Origin: Triglochin maritima
Taxonomy: Eukaryota; Streptophyta; Magnoliopsida; Alismatales; Juncaginaceae
Direction of reading: 5' to 3'
Assembly: GCA_963682175.1 (NCBI GenBank)
Contig: OY821772.1
Coordinates: forward strand, 45,840,925 to 45,904,924
Length of the DNA stretch: 64,000 nt
In this document: positions 21,952 to 33,889 of the stretch, piece by piece
Position numbering within the stretch: the stretch's first letter is position 1
Layout of the letters: the number at the start of each line of letters is the position of its first letter
Notes under the pieces: generated by a model
What the model was told of the DNA's origin: nothing
Seen by the model: the letters and a program-made list of their open reading frames with translations, nothing else
The model's database searches: none
Position numbers and translations under genes: made by a program

Positions 21952-24900
21952 AGCATGGGGTAAACAACCTGTTGTTCTCTGCTTGTACCTAACTTGCCAA
22001 AAATTTACCTTTTGAATGCCTCATTTATGTTATGCTCATAAATGACCTTTTTTTAGAAGCAAAGCCTTTGTCTTTCATTTGAAGAGACAGCGCTAACTTT
22101 GAATACGCTATTTATCCTTCCAGTCAACCATTTTTGTATTTTTATCTTCAGAGTTTCCATTACTCTCGTCTAGGCGGTCGAGAGCAGTGAGAATAAAAGG
22201 TCAAATGGATATTTTCCATGTGATTGTATATTTGCTATGGTTGTCTTGTACTAATGAGGGCCTGTTTTCTGTTCACCTGTTGCAGTATAGTTGTCGAAAA
22301 TTTCTTGGTTATACTGCCGTTTTTATGCCACTTCAACTATAATGCAAAAAACCACTACCCCCGTTTAGTTGTGGGGTGATTTACGAGATCAGGGTTTATT
22401 GTATTATAGGCATGTAATAAAGATAGACCTACTTTCAATCGTAATAATCTAATGAATTATGGTGATGTGTAGTTGGGATTTTATGATTTTTGTCTTTGTT
22501 GAGTTTCATCCTTTTAGCTAGCCAGCTATCAAGAAGTGCCAATTTTCTCCACTTTGCAGGACTTAATTCCGGCAATTTCAGTTGAAGTTTCCAATGCCAT
22601 GCCAATAATCTAATGAATTATTGTTGAGTTTCCAATGCATATATTCCGGCAATTTCAGACGATCATGCTTCAGGTTTATTTTGATAGCGCTTTGTAAAAT
22701 GAGAAGTTTATTGTCGTGAACAATCATTCAACCGATTTAAGGAGTGCTGTCTAATATGAGATCCAAAGTAAGCATAATCAAAATTTAAAGTTAGGAATGT
22801 AGGTAGTAGACATGTAGGGTTATCTAGATTCAGTTTAGGGACATGTATTTCCATTAGTGTCTATCTTCGTTATTTTTGTTGTTGTTGTGTTTCCATGCGT
22901 TTAAAGTTGTAGCGATGGAAATAACGACAGATGCAAACTTTTGGTCTTCATACTTCCATTTCAAAATTTTCGTCATCTCGAACACACTAATAAGATCAAG
23001 ATATTCAGAAAATACATATATTACCTGTGTTCTTCTCCAATTACATAAAAAAATGGCCGGTTCATGAATATCTAGTCCCTCCCAAAGTTAATTTTGGACA
23101 TGCTTCTCTCTGTCTTGCTTTATCAGGCACCTGAATGGCTGAATCTGTTGCAGTGTTGCCACGATGCTAAAATAAAAGTGCATGTCAAACGTGGAACAGA
23201 AGTCCAACAATCTACCAAGTTTAGGGGATAAAGTAGATTTCGTTGTTGGCCACTCTTTTCCCGTCACTTGGTATACATCTCTACGTCGTCCGCTACCGCT
23301 AGTATTCTATCTTTGTGGGGTTAGCTAGATTTTGCCCTATCACTCTCAAATATCTTCTTTCTGTTTCCTTTGCTTTTAAGATCTCGTCTTCAAAACTGAC
23401 ATGATATATGCTTTCTCGGGGGGGTTTTACGCTTCGAAATGCCACTTCAATCATAAATATATACTCTATGCTATTCAAGTAGTAATCAACTGATCGTAAA
23501 CGTAAATAATAATGAAAATTGATATGCATTACTGGTATAAATAGAAGTATTAGCATGTGGATGTATCTTTTGCGTCTTTCTGTCTGAGCCAAATTTAACC
23601 TTTGTAGGAACCGAAATATTGAAGTGAAATGATGTGGTGGAAAGTGGATATGTTAACACGTCTGTTTCTGTGCCCTTCACAAGAAGTTTTTGTAGTTACG
23701 TGTTTAAATATCCCTGTAAAGGTGTTACTTCTATTTGTCTTTGAAAAACTCAAAGCAAACGCCAAACAAGAAGAATAGTGACTCCCAAAAGTGAGTTCGC
23801 GTAGAAGATTGGATCTAATTTGGGCTTTTGGAGGTCAAAATCCTGTCTAATATCACATCGCATGTCCTTTTGCTATCCAAGTTGACGACCCAATGGGCCA
23901 TTTTTTCTAATTAAGTTCTCGGCTAATTCAAAGTAAATCATTGAAACCACAGGGAAGTGAGTTTACCATCAATGGAGTCATTTACTAAACATGAATTAGG
24001 TCCTATGTCGTAATCCATCTCTATTTTTTTATGTTGAGATTGAAACAAGGATAATTTAGTTTTATCATGAACTGATCATTTGTAAGGCGACTTTTAAGAT
24101 GCATCGTGTTATTTCCCATACATGCAAATGATTTATTTATTGGGGCACTAAGTTTGAACTTTGCAATAATTAAAACGAATAAAATATCGGTAGGTACTCA
24201 TAGTCATAGCACTACATGCTTGGAATTTTTTATTTCGTGGTAGACTTTTATCTTGCTCATCGTATACCATTGATAAGATAACGGAGTGTTATAATTTTTC
24301 CTTACCGATTCGCAAATCGTAACGATTAGCTCAATTTCTGCATTTTTTTTAAATTATCCTGTAGGAATTTTAAAAGGATATTTCATTGGTCTGGATGTCT
24401 TTTTCCAAGTGATTAGATGGAAATCAAGATCATTAGTGGTTGAGAAGACACTTTCAATAATAGAGAAATAACTTTTATTTTAGGAAACAAAAAAACCACA
24501 TAAAGAGAACAATATTAGTGGCCACCCCAAATCCAACAAGTATATTATCCCCCACTTCCCATCCCATCTATAAAGAATCTGGCAAGTGATTTTGTCCATT
24601 ATGGCAACTAAAATAGACATGTCATCCTCGTTTATGTCTAGTGATTTTTGGTAGTGGAAGTCCAGTGTTAACTGACCTCTATCTTGTTGTGATTTTATCA
24701 TCCACAACTTCCATGATTGTTATGGTATCTGCTCTGACATGTATTCGCCATTCTGAGATTGAGATTGATCAAATCTTTTTTTTTTCATTGGTCAGTATTG
24801 AGACAATGTTGGGAATTTTCCATTTCACTCGTATGATTCTCTGGGAAAATGTCTATTTAAGCCATTTAGTGGGACTATATCCCCTTCTGGAATTGTGGTA

Positions 24901-25070
24901 GCTTATTTTTTTCCATTTATGGCAACTGAAATTTTCCTTAGTCATTTTGCTTCTGTGTCTGTTGATTTGGCAAGTCATTGAAACAATTCCTTAGATATTG
25001 TTTTGGTGAAATAAAATTTCAAACAAAAGTAGGCTTTTGAAATTCTACTTGTTTCAATGACCATTGTTAC
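21952..25070. other. Complex I gene 3' UTR and long intergenic stretch
   Basis: The first 300 or so bases are probably 3' UTR. A small internal duplication is visible at 22440-22660 (AATAATCTAATGAATTAT and TTCCGGCAATTTCAG both occur twice). A reading frame at 24641-24901 has no recognisable domain and no flanking gene structure. I recognise no gene here. Confidence 0.5.
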
Positions 25071-26381
25071 TAGGGGTGCACATGGGTCGGGTTCAACCCG
25101 AAAACCGACCCGAACCCGACTGGTCGGGTCGGGTTGGGTTGGGTTGGTAAGAGGTTCGGGTCGGGATGGGTTGAAAAGAAAAAAAAACCGGATTTTCGGG
25201 TCGGGTTCGGATTTTGGGGGTCGGGTTAACCCAACCCGACCCGAAACCGAAACAGTCCTATCCACTTACCCGTTTACCTACCCGATAAACACCCTCACAC
25301 AATCACACGAGTCACACCGACTCACATGCACAGTCGCACACCAGACCTCACTCACCCTCTCATCGCCTCCCTCACCCAACGATTCCCAACCCTAGACTCA
25401 CCACCTCCCTCTCCTGATTTCCCTTGCACTAGTCACCGATCAGAGGATCCGAATACCGACCGTGAGAGGCCCAACTCGGGGGGCTGCGAAGATGGCCGCC
25501 GCCTCTCCTTGGAGCTGCATTCGGACCTTGATTAGGTCGAGCAGGTGGGTCGAGCAGCCTACAACTATGGAGGCGACCCCTTCCTCCACGAACCCTTTCA
25601 CGCCCATTCCTTTCGAGTTTCGATCTAGACTCTGGAGTGGAGAAGGAAGGATGATGGGTCGTTGGTTTGCTTTGCTTTGGCGACACGCCTAACCCTCTCG
25701 CTCGCTCCCCGAGTCCGACGGAGAAGACCTCCCGCCGCTGCCGCCCAGAGTTCCGCCGCCGAGCGGCAGCTCCTCTTCGACCGCATCGCTCCCGCATACA
25801 ACCAAGTCCGTTTCCCACTCGTCCCTCTCTGAACCTCACGCTTTCTGTTGCTCAGTTGGGGTTTCGTGTTTGTGCAGCTCAACGATGCGTTGTCGATGGG
25901 GCAGCACCGCGTCTAGAAGAGGATGGTTGTCTCTTGGAGTGGGTACGTAATGTCTCTTCTTGCTTCTGGAATTTTGTTTAGACTCTATTCTCTGGTTTTA
26001 AAGATTTTATTTTTTGCTACGAATTTCGACTGTGATCAAGGATGAAAGAATAATCAGAAGAAACATCCACGATATGTAGTCGTTTTTCTCTCTTTTTACT
26101 GTGAATGAATTCTAAGGTGTAAAACCATTTCCACAAAGTAGTTTGTCCACCAGATCTTCTGCATTCTCCAATTTCATACCATTTATTATATTGATAACTA
26201 ATGACAACCAAAAATTCGGGTCCAACCCGAACCAACCCAACCCAACCCGAAAATTTCGTGTCGGGTTGGGTTGAACCCGACTAGGTTCGGGTTCGGGTTG
26301 GGTTTTTTTCAAACCCGAAAATTTCGGGTTGGGTCAGGTTTCGGCCCAAACCCGACCCAACCCGACCCGTGTGCACCCCTA
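25071..26381. mobile_element. hAT-like element with captured gene DNA (Pack-hAT type)
   Basis: The ends are TAGGGGTGCACATGGGTCGGGTT and its inverse with one mismatch in 23. A perfect 8-bp target duplication ATTGTTAC lies at 25063-25070 and 26382-26389. Arms of about 190 bp are made of GGGTCGGGTT/AACCCGACCC motifs. The central 940 bp (25266-26209) is unlike the arms: GC-rich in its first half and carrying a recognisable piece of a plastid methyltransferase gene with its intron. This is the structure expected of a non-autonomous hAT that took up host gene sequence at the DNA level. Confidence 0.88.
25740..25942 (+). pseudogene. Captured fragment of 2-phytyl-1,4-naphthoquinone methyltransferase (MENG)
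   Basis: MENG methylates demethylphylloquinone in the last steps of vitamin K1 synthesis in plastids. The fragment reads SSAAERQLLFDRIAPAYNQ up to 25805, a GT-AG intron at 25806-25877, then LNDALSMGQHRV, TAG (25914-25916), KRMVVSWSG, ending at a GTACGT donor (25944). The plant enzyme has ...LFNRIAPVYDNLNDLLSLGQHRIWK..MAVSWSG at this place, so the TAG replaces the conserved tryptophan codon. Upstream alanine/arginine-rich sequence resembles a transit peptide. The methyltransferase core is absent and the fragment cannot be functional. The retained intron shows capture from genomic DNA, not from mRNA. Confidence 0.82.
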
Positions 26382-27490
26382 ATTGTTACTTGTTAGTATC
26401 ACTGAAATGAGAAAATTCCAAATTATTGGTAAGAAGACGTGGACTTAATTTTCATTCAAGTTATGAATAGAAGTTGACAAACTTAAATGTATACGGAATT
26501 TATTGTAACACTCCTTAAATATATTATATTTTATTTCAGAAAACTTAATTCCTAATAAATATTCGAAAGTATTTCAAATAATGTAATTTCCAGAAGATTT
26601 ATCTGCCGAATTTGTTTGGTGACCTGAAACTTACTCTTCTAAGCAGTATTGTCATTTTAGAAGAGAAGAAAGAAAAAAACAATACCATTGCAACACGTTT
26701 GTTGCAGATCTTCCTCGGAAAAATATTAATAGTAGTAGAAAATTAAATGTGTCATATATGCAAAGATCTCGAAGCATCGTGATTTGATCAAATAAGATAA
26801 TTGGTAACACGGTGGAGGTGGACGTTATCGAACGTGATCTTATCAAATGGGTGTCAATTTGTGACATTTTCATATATGTCAACTTGGACATATCAGCATT
26901 CTATCTTCGTCACGTCAGCATGACATTTTTCTTATATCATTTTCTACTATTCATTCTTCAACCACAACTCACTCATAAAATGTAACCTAGTCACATCAAC
27001 ACTTACTAACTTCTATCTTATTTATTTTCCTCTCATTTTTAATTTCCCATCATTCTTATTAATTATATCACATGTTTTACGAAAATTAATTATATTACAT
27101 ATTTTACAAAAATTAATTACGAAAATGTAATTAAATTTATTACTTTTATCAACATTATTAAAGTAATTACCACAATCTTTTTGTTTTGTTTCTTTAAAAT
27201 CATTTTAAATATATTTTTTTCAAATATTTTTTTTCAAAATAATTTTTTTATTTGTTTTTATTTTTTAAAATTCTAATTTATTTTTTCGAATTTTATCTAA
27301 GATCGACCCCCAAATGATGTGACGAGGAGAAAATGTTGCAAATTTAGATATTTTTATCCAATATAAAAAAAATATTTTTTCACTATTCAATATAATAAAT
27401 TATTTATAATTAAATATAAAACAAAACAAACTAAAACAAAACACACAAAAAAATAAAATTTAAAAAAAAAGAATGACCCAATCGTGAAAA
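26382..27490. other. Intergenic AT-rich DNA
   Basis: Homopolymer-rich sequence, mainly TTTT and AAAA tracts at 27060-27480. No gene or clear element end is recognised. Confidence 0.5.
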
Positions 27491-27616
27491 TGGGCGGCAG
27501 ACCGCCAGATCCCACGACATGGCGGTCTCCCGCCCAATTTTGCACCCCCATTAAGGGGTGCAACTAAATGTCAGCAAAGTGCTGACATTTAGTTGGGGCA
27601 CCCGTTGAGGGTGCCC
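27491..27616. repeat. Four consecutive hairpins in 126 bp
   Basis: Stem 1 is 27491-27507 with 27520-27536 (17 bp, one mismatch, TGGGCGG...). Stem 2 is 27541-27548 with 27555-27562 (TGCACCCC). Stem 3 is 27561-27576 with 27580-27595 (16 bp perfect, 3-nt loop). Stem 4 is 27596-27603 with 27609-27616 (GGGCACCC). The sequence is GC-rich inside very AT-rich flanks. Probably the core of a non-autonomous DNA element; class unknown. Confidence 0.85.
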
Positions 27617-28699
27617 TCGTAGATAGAAAAATACAACCTTAGTCCTAAATAATAGGACGTAGACTTGGAAGTACGACCGTCAATTTCTAACACGACACGA
27701 ACACGACATGATACGTTGATACGATTTCTGACACGAACACGAACATGACACAGATTTTGTGTATGGTTGAAATACTTTATTATTATGATTTATGAAGATA
27801 TAAATATAAAATAATTAATACACGATTTGACACGAACACGACACAATTACATGATATTTTAGTTTTTTCAAACGAAACTGACACAAACAACATATCTTTG
27901 TTAGGTAATCAATTATTTTTTACCTGATAATGGTCAATTAATATGTTAATTATATAGAAAAATATTAATATAACATGTCACTTAACTATTTTCAATCTAA
28001 ACATGATAAAATTTCTTCAAATTGTGTTCAACACGATAACACGAAATCCTGATACGATTACGAAATTATCTGAAACGAAAGTACACGACACGAAGATGCG
28101 AATATCCTCGTGATTTTTCTCCTTTGTCATCGTTATCATCTATTTCCATGCAAAATTCTCTATTATAAAATAATACGAAAGGACTAAAGAAGTCGGTAGG
28201 GAAAGACAACAAGAATGGGTAAATAAGTTGAGTTTTGACTTGGACAGTAGGTATTTCCATGTACATTTTCCCAGAAAATCAAAAGAATTTAAAATCCATG
28301 GTAAGGTATTAAGGTATGAAATATCAAATATTATAGAGTATTTGTTTCCATGAACCATGGGTATCGTAGACCATAGTCCAAAGTCTGGGGGCATGATTAA
28401 TTGTAAGGACGTCAATATGATAACATAGAAACGATACGTTGATCAAATAAAGTTCCAACTTTGAAGTGTGATTATACATCATATACTTACTTTATTTTAC
28501 GAAAATATTTTTAAAAACAATCTAATGTCCCTTGTGAAAACATTCACCTCATGTATTTTTACTTTTCTCCGATATAAATTTGAAGTAATTTGACCAAAAA
28601 ACCAAATTACTTGCTCCATTAGACTTGCACAAAGATTTTATGATATATAAATGGATAAGGATAATGTTGCCACAGTTTTTTAAAATTACCTACTATAAT
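27617..28699. other. Intergenic DNA with ACACGA-type short repeats
   Basis: From 27690 to 28095 the motif ACACGACACGAACACGA and its variants recur on both sides of AT-rich filler. This suggests another non-autonomous element with motif-rich ends. Boundaries were not fixed. No gene is seen. Confidence 0.45.
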
Positions 28700-29340
28700 T
28701 ATATCTTGTGTGTTAGGGAATAGAATTAATCCCAAAATACGCAGTGAGACAAAAATAACGAATTTGATAGAGAAAGAAGTCACAATAATACAAATCACAT
28801 ACACCAATCACCCAAGAACACAAGAGTTAACGTGAAAACTTAATACGGAAAAAACCACGGACGATACAACCTCAATCTACTATAGAGAAACGTATTACAA
28901 GAAACACTTACAGAACACACGACAAACCGACGAGGAATTCCCGACTAAATTTGCTCCTACTTAATCCACAAGGATGCTCTCTTTCTTTCTCTCAAAAAAT
29001 GCAAAGTAGACAATAGTAAATAGGGTATCACAAAGTGAGGACAAATTTGTCTTTATATATACTAGAACAAACATTATTTGCACAAGAATCGGGTGGAGAA
29101 AAGTGTAGAAGGTAGACAAAATAAACCTGAACGGTTGACCGTTCAGGTTTAGAATCGGGGGAGAAAAATGTCGAGCTCACTCGGTCGATCGAAAATCTCC
29201 ACGTACTTTCCTGGACCAACAAAGCGCATACACGGTCGACTGATTGAGACCACCCGGTCGATCGAAATTGTCTAGACATTTTTCCTGGACGACAAGCTAC
29301 ACTACTCATCGACTGTTACTGTTTTCCACGTAAATAACAT
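28700..29340. repeat. Dispersed repeat remnant, possibly LTR-derived
   Basis: It starts near TGTTAGGGAATAG and contains the block CAAGAACACAAGAGTTAACG followed by a CCACGG block, which I recall from many plant dispersed repeats. It ends with a set of CGGTCGATCG and CGGTCGACTG sites (29179-29270). A perfect 12-bp stem, 4-nt loop hairpin (AAACCTGAACGG/CCGTTCAGGTTT) lies at 29123-29150. No open coding region. Class is a guess. Confidence 0.45.
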
Positions 29341-32300
29341 TGTGTTTTTAAATCTCAAATATGTGAAGGTAAACTATCAGGATGTAAAAATAGTTTTAGT
29401 TATCCCATCATGACTATAAATATCTCCAACTCGGCTAGCTTCAAAGCCGTGTTGCCAGAGATGACAAATCATTGCCCGGGTAAAGAATTTTTATTAATCA
29501 TCAAGGTACATTTTTATCAAAAATAAATAAATCATGCAACGGTACATTTATTGATTCTATCAGTCAGATAATCATTGTCATAATAACTTTACTGTAGCTA
29601 AACCGTGTGTTTATTTCATTGCATTTCATTGATTTGCAAAGCCAAAGAATGACAGCGAAGGCAAGAAAGACAGACAGACAGCACAATACCAACTCAAACA
29701 GATTCATTGATTACTGCATTGCAGTCAATCCCAGCCTGGCTCCCCAACATGTACTTTCCAATTAATACATATATATTATTATTATTATTTAGGAAGACAC
29801 ATTCTTTTACTTGGATGTTGGAATCCCTGACTCCTCAGTACTGGTAGGCTACTCAGAATGTAACATGGGACTATGGGAGATGAAAGAAAGAAAGAACACT
29901 ACTTCTTGCAATGTGACCCTCATCTTTTCAGTCAAATGATGGATCTTCGTTTTGGTGTCAACTTCGGATCATAAAGTTTGTAGATTGCTATTTCTGTTTT
30001 TAAAAAATAAGTGGTAGCGGTTAATTTAAGTTATTACGATGAGTTAATTTAAGTTATCCTTAATTCAGGAAACCGTAGATTACTTGGTCGAAATTTGAAC
30101 TCGTGTCCCACTCTCACTCTCATCCAATTTGTACTTGTTTTGGACATGGTTAAATGCGCTTTTTGTTCTGTGTTACTCAGGATAACAATTTAAATGGTAC
30201 AAACGTAGTAAAAAACAAGTGCAACTTCAAACATCATCCATCTATTTCTTTCTCAATCAACAGCCCAACAAGCTGTTGGGATGTGTAGTTGTTTTCTTTC
30301 TGCTCAATGACCAAACAAGATGTCGTTTTCTTGCAAAAGGTGTAGGCCTGTGATGTAACACCAGATATTTATTTCCTTTTTCTTCCGCAACCCTTAAATC
30401 TTTTCTGATCAACTTCTTCTCCCTTTTCCCTATCTCTACACTTGGTTTTACTTACATATGAATGCGATTCTATCCTATCTTGAGTAAAGTAGAGCTGAGA
30501 TGCCAAAAAGATGGTATTTTTACTGTGTTTTTTTCTTAAAATAACTACTATTCATCAATAATTGTTTATCGCTTTTTAAGTAGTGAGGTGAGAATTAAAA
30601 TTGCCACGTTAATTTATTCAAGTTAAAGATGACCAATCTAAACCACTAATTGCAAAAATTACGATGTCATCTCCCATTGATGGTGACGGAGGACGGAGGA
30701 TGAGCACTTTGTGTGCACGGAAATTTAATAAGGTATTTGAAAGTATAGTTCATTGACTTAAAAAATTTCAAACCATTTTTTACGTGGCTGTTAACTTTTA
30801 GTTGGTTTTAATTGGTAATTAGTAAACAGCAGATAAACCCAGTCAAATACGAGGATAACGAGATCAAACACATAACAATAATATAACAATACAATTTCAA
30901 AAAAATAGCATAACAATAATATTTCGTCAAAAAATAATATAACTATGACAGGGAATATGATGCAAAGTTTGTAAATACCCCAACAAGTCCCTGTATGTTG
31001 CATATCCTTTTTGTATTTCTACGTTATCCTAACAAATAAACATGAACTATGGACCATCCACCATGGGTCGGTCATCCCCATGACCGATCTGGTCATCGAG
31101 AGGATGACTCGGTCATCCATCGACCTGGTCATGACCTAGGTCCGTCCGTTTTTTCATAAAATGTTTTGTTTATGTTTTTTGTTTTGCTTTGTTTGTTTAA
31201 AATTATTTTAAATTATTTTTTGATTTTTTTAAACACGTTTTATAATTATTTATATATTTTCAAAATTAATTATTTTTAAAATTATTTGCAAAAACACAAA
31301 TGTGTGTCCCATAAGACAGCAGTGTTCCAGTGGGGACTGATATGTGTTGACGTACGACTAGTGTGTGTTTCACTTGAGATTGATGTGTCTTTTCTTTACA
31401 TTTAAAACACTGTATATTAATGGAAAATCAATTATTTCTAATTTTATCGGAAACTATATTTTTAAATAATAAAATAAAAACACAAACGACGACGTTGATT
31501 GTGACGTGGAACACGTCCTAGACACATTGTGTCTATGTGTAAGAGTCAATGAAAAATAACAAAACTTTGCTTGCTCACCTATATTATTCGTACGATCCTG
31601 ACAATTTTGATGCAGTTCCACTTCCATGCTTACCTTCGTCATGTTCCTTTAAATCCACCATGCTCTAAGACTCGATCTATTTTAAAGGTTTTTCCAGAGA
31701 AAAATCTTACTTCAAAATGGTATTGCCATACGAATCAAGGTTCTTTGGATGTTCCACAAGCAACATAAGAGAAGCTTGTTTCGAGTGCAGAAATTGAAAT
31801 TTAGTATATTTCAACTTATCACAAAAATATATGAACTCAAACTACCGTCAAGACTGATACATCTTAGAAGTTGCCTATGTCCTAAAGCTCTATTGTAAGG
31901 AACATAACACAGATATTTAAAAAATACACAAGACAAGAGGGCATGCGAACAGACATACATATTTCCAAAAAAGTACTTTTGCAAAATCGACATTAGGGTG
32001 AATTACATTTTCCCTGGATTATAAGTCTAAATCACTTAACCTTAAACCTTAAATAATCCCCCTAAATAATACTTTTACAAAATTTAGAGAACATATTACG
32101 GTAAATTACATATGAATCCCTTGAATTATAAGTTGTCGTGGACTTTCAAAGTTGACACTTAACCCTTGAAAATTTGGATTTGTAACGTTTTACCTCCTCT
32201 AACTTCTTTTAATAGTTAGATTTCACATCTTATTTGCTAATTTTTTATTTCCGTGTTGTTTGCTTTAAATAATTATAAATCTAACTTAATCATTAGGTTC

Positions 32301-32530
32301 AGTTGAGATCAGAGGTCGGATCTGATTGTTACCAAATTCAACTTAATTATGAATTAGATCTGATACATGATATGCTCCAAACTTTACTATAAAGTTAGGT
32401 TTACGAGTGTTTTAAGCAAACAACTAAAATGAAATTAAAAAAAATTAACGGTTAAGATGTAAAACATAGTGATTCAAAGAAATTCCGGAGGTAAAATTTT
32501 ACAGATCCAAAGTAAAAAAAAAATGATTAA
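29341..32530. other. Long intergenic stretch, no gene recognised
   Basis: Mostly AT-rich. Notable only for a GGTCAT/ATGACC motif group at 31067-31145, including GGTCATGACC, and for purine-rich tracts near 29640-29690 and 29880. Several short reading frames show no domain or conserved motif. Confidence 0.5.
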
Positions 32531-33137
32531 GGGTGTGTTTCGATAGAGCTCCCAAATGTGAGCTTCTAGTGAGAAGCTAGCTCTTGAGATTTTGGATCTA
32601 GAAGATGTTTCTAGATGTTAAAATCGGAGTTGTTTGGATGTCGAGAAGTTCTATGGATTCATAACCATTTTTTCCAACCAAATCCCTAAAGTGTAATCAA
32701 ACGAAGCAAAATATCTTACTCAAGATTGTATGATATTGTATCAAATTTCATATTTTTAATGATTAACATGTTAAATAATTTTGTGAATATTGTTCAACTA
32801 TTTTGCTTGACTATCTTTGCACAACAAAATAAAAGAAAAAATATTAGTAATAAAAATTGTAGTACTATATGAGGTTTTAAACAAAATTAAGTGTAAAATT
32901 TTAATAAAGAAATAATGAAATCAAACTTGTGAATAATGAATAACAAAATCAAATTTATTTTTCTTAATTCAGTAGAGTCAAGATGATCTAAATTTTTGGG
33001 TCACCAAGAGAAATGAAGCTTCTGTAATCAATACAAAACTTGGTATCGGGATGCACACGGGAACTCAAAATTTGAAAAACTCTTCAATATTTGGATGTCA
33101 TAAATTTATGTAACAACTTTTTTATTTAAACAGATCC
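32531..33137. mobile_element. Tourist-like (PIF/Harbinger) MITE, tentative
   Basis: TAA flanks at 32528-32530 and 33138-33140. The left end GGGTGTGTTTCGAT and inverted right end GGATCTGTTTAAAT match at 10 of 14 positions. The three-base TAA duplication and GGGTNTGTTT-type end fit PIF/Harbinger MITEs and resemble the ends of the element at 3872-6505. The interior is AT-rich and non-coding. Confidence 0.5.
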
Positions 33138-33168
33138 TAAGTGTTGATATTGAAAGTTCAAGATTAAG

Positions 33169-33718
33169 TATGACTGTAAATGAGTTGGGTAAAAACCGTT
33201 TAACCGTCTTAACCGAACCGACGGGTAGGGTCACGGGTTGTAAAAATCATAACTGTTTAATAAATGAGTGGATAAAGTTACATGATTTAACCCGTCTATT
33301 TATCCGTTTAACCGCGAAACATAATGAATATATATAATATTTTGTTATATATAGTATATATACATATAATTCTTTGTATTATTATTGTCTTTATGTGTGG
33401 ATGTTTGCTGTTGTTTTATATGAATTTGTAGATGTTTAGATCATGATTTTTTTTGAGATTTTGATTATAAAATTATGGATGTTATGATTTTTTTAACAAA
33501 TTTGATAAGTTTTTATCCATTTACCCAATTCTTATATCGATTTTAGTATCTATAATCATTTAACCGCCAAAATCATTTAATTAAATAAAACTGGTAGGTT
33601 CATTGGCAGAAGTAAAAATAAACGAGCTTCAAACCAAACTGCGAATCGTTTAATTTGTCGAGCAAGGTTATAGTAAGTCATATACCAACAATCTACGAAC
33701 CACTCGCTTACAACTATA
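33169..33718. mobile_element. hAT-like MITE, AACCGTTTAACCG-motif filled
   Basis: A perfect 8-bp target duplication AGATTAAG lies at 33161-33168 and 33719-33726. The left end is TATGACTGTAAATGAG and the inverted right end TATAGTTGTAAGCGAG. The interior has GTTTAACCG/CGGGTAGGG-like motifs at the ends and AT-rich DNA in the middle. Confidence 0.85.
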
Positions 33719-33726
33719 AGATTAAG

Positions 33727-33858
33727 TGATTTGGGCCCAGTTTAGAAAACGTACATGTAATTTACCAAAGACATCCTTATCGTGAGGTCGTCCCATTTGG
33801 AACCTTACAACAAGTCATAATAACCCGTCACGTCTCGCATGGTGTTGGGAGGAGAGAG

Positions 33859-33889
<31 letters not shown>

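Noticed and set aside
24641..24901. 86-codon open frame in the intergenic region
   Set aside because: Hydrophobic by composition only. No known motif and no gene structure around it.
27491..27640. Helitron 3' end (hairpin plus CTRR)
   Set aside because: The last hairpin is followed by CTCGTAG; no CTRR terminus is present at the expected distance.
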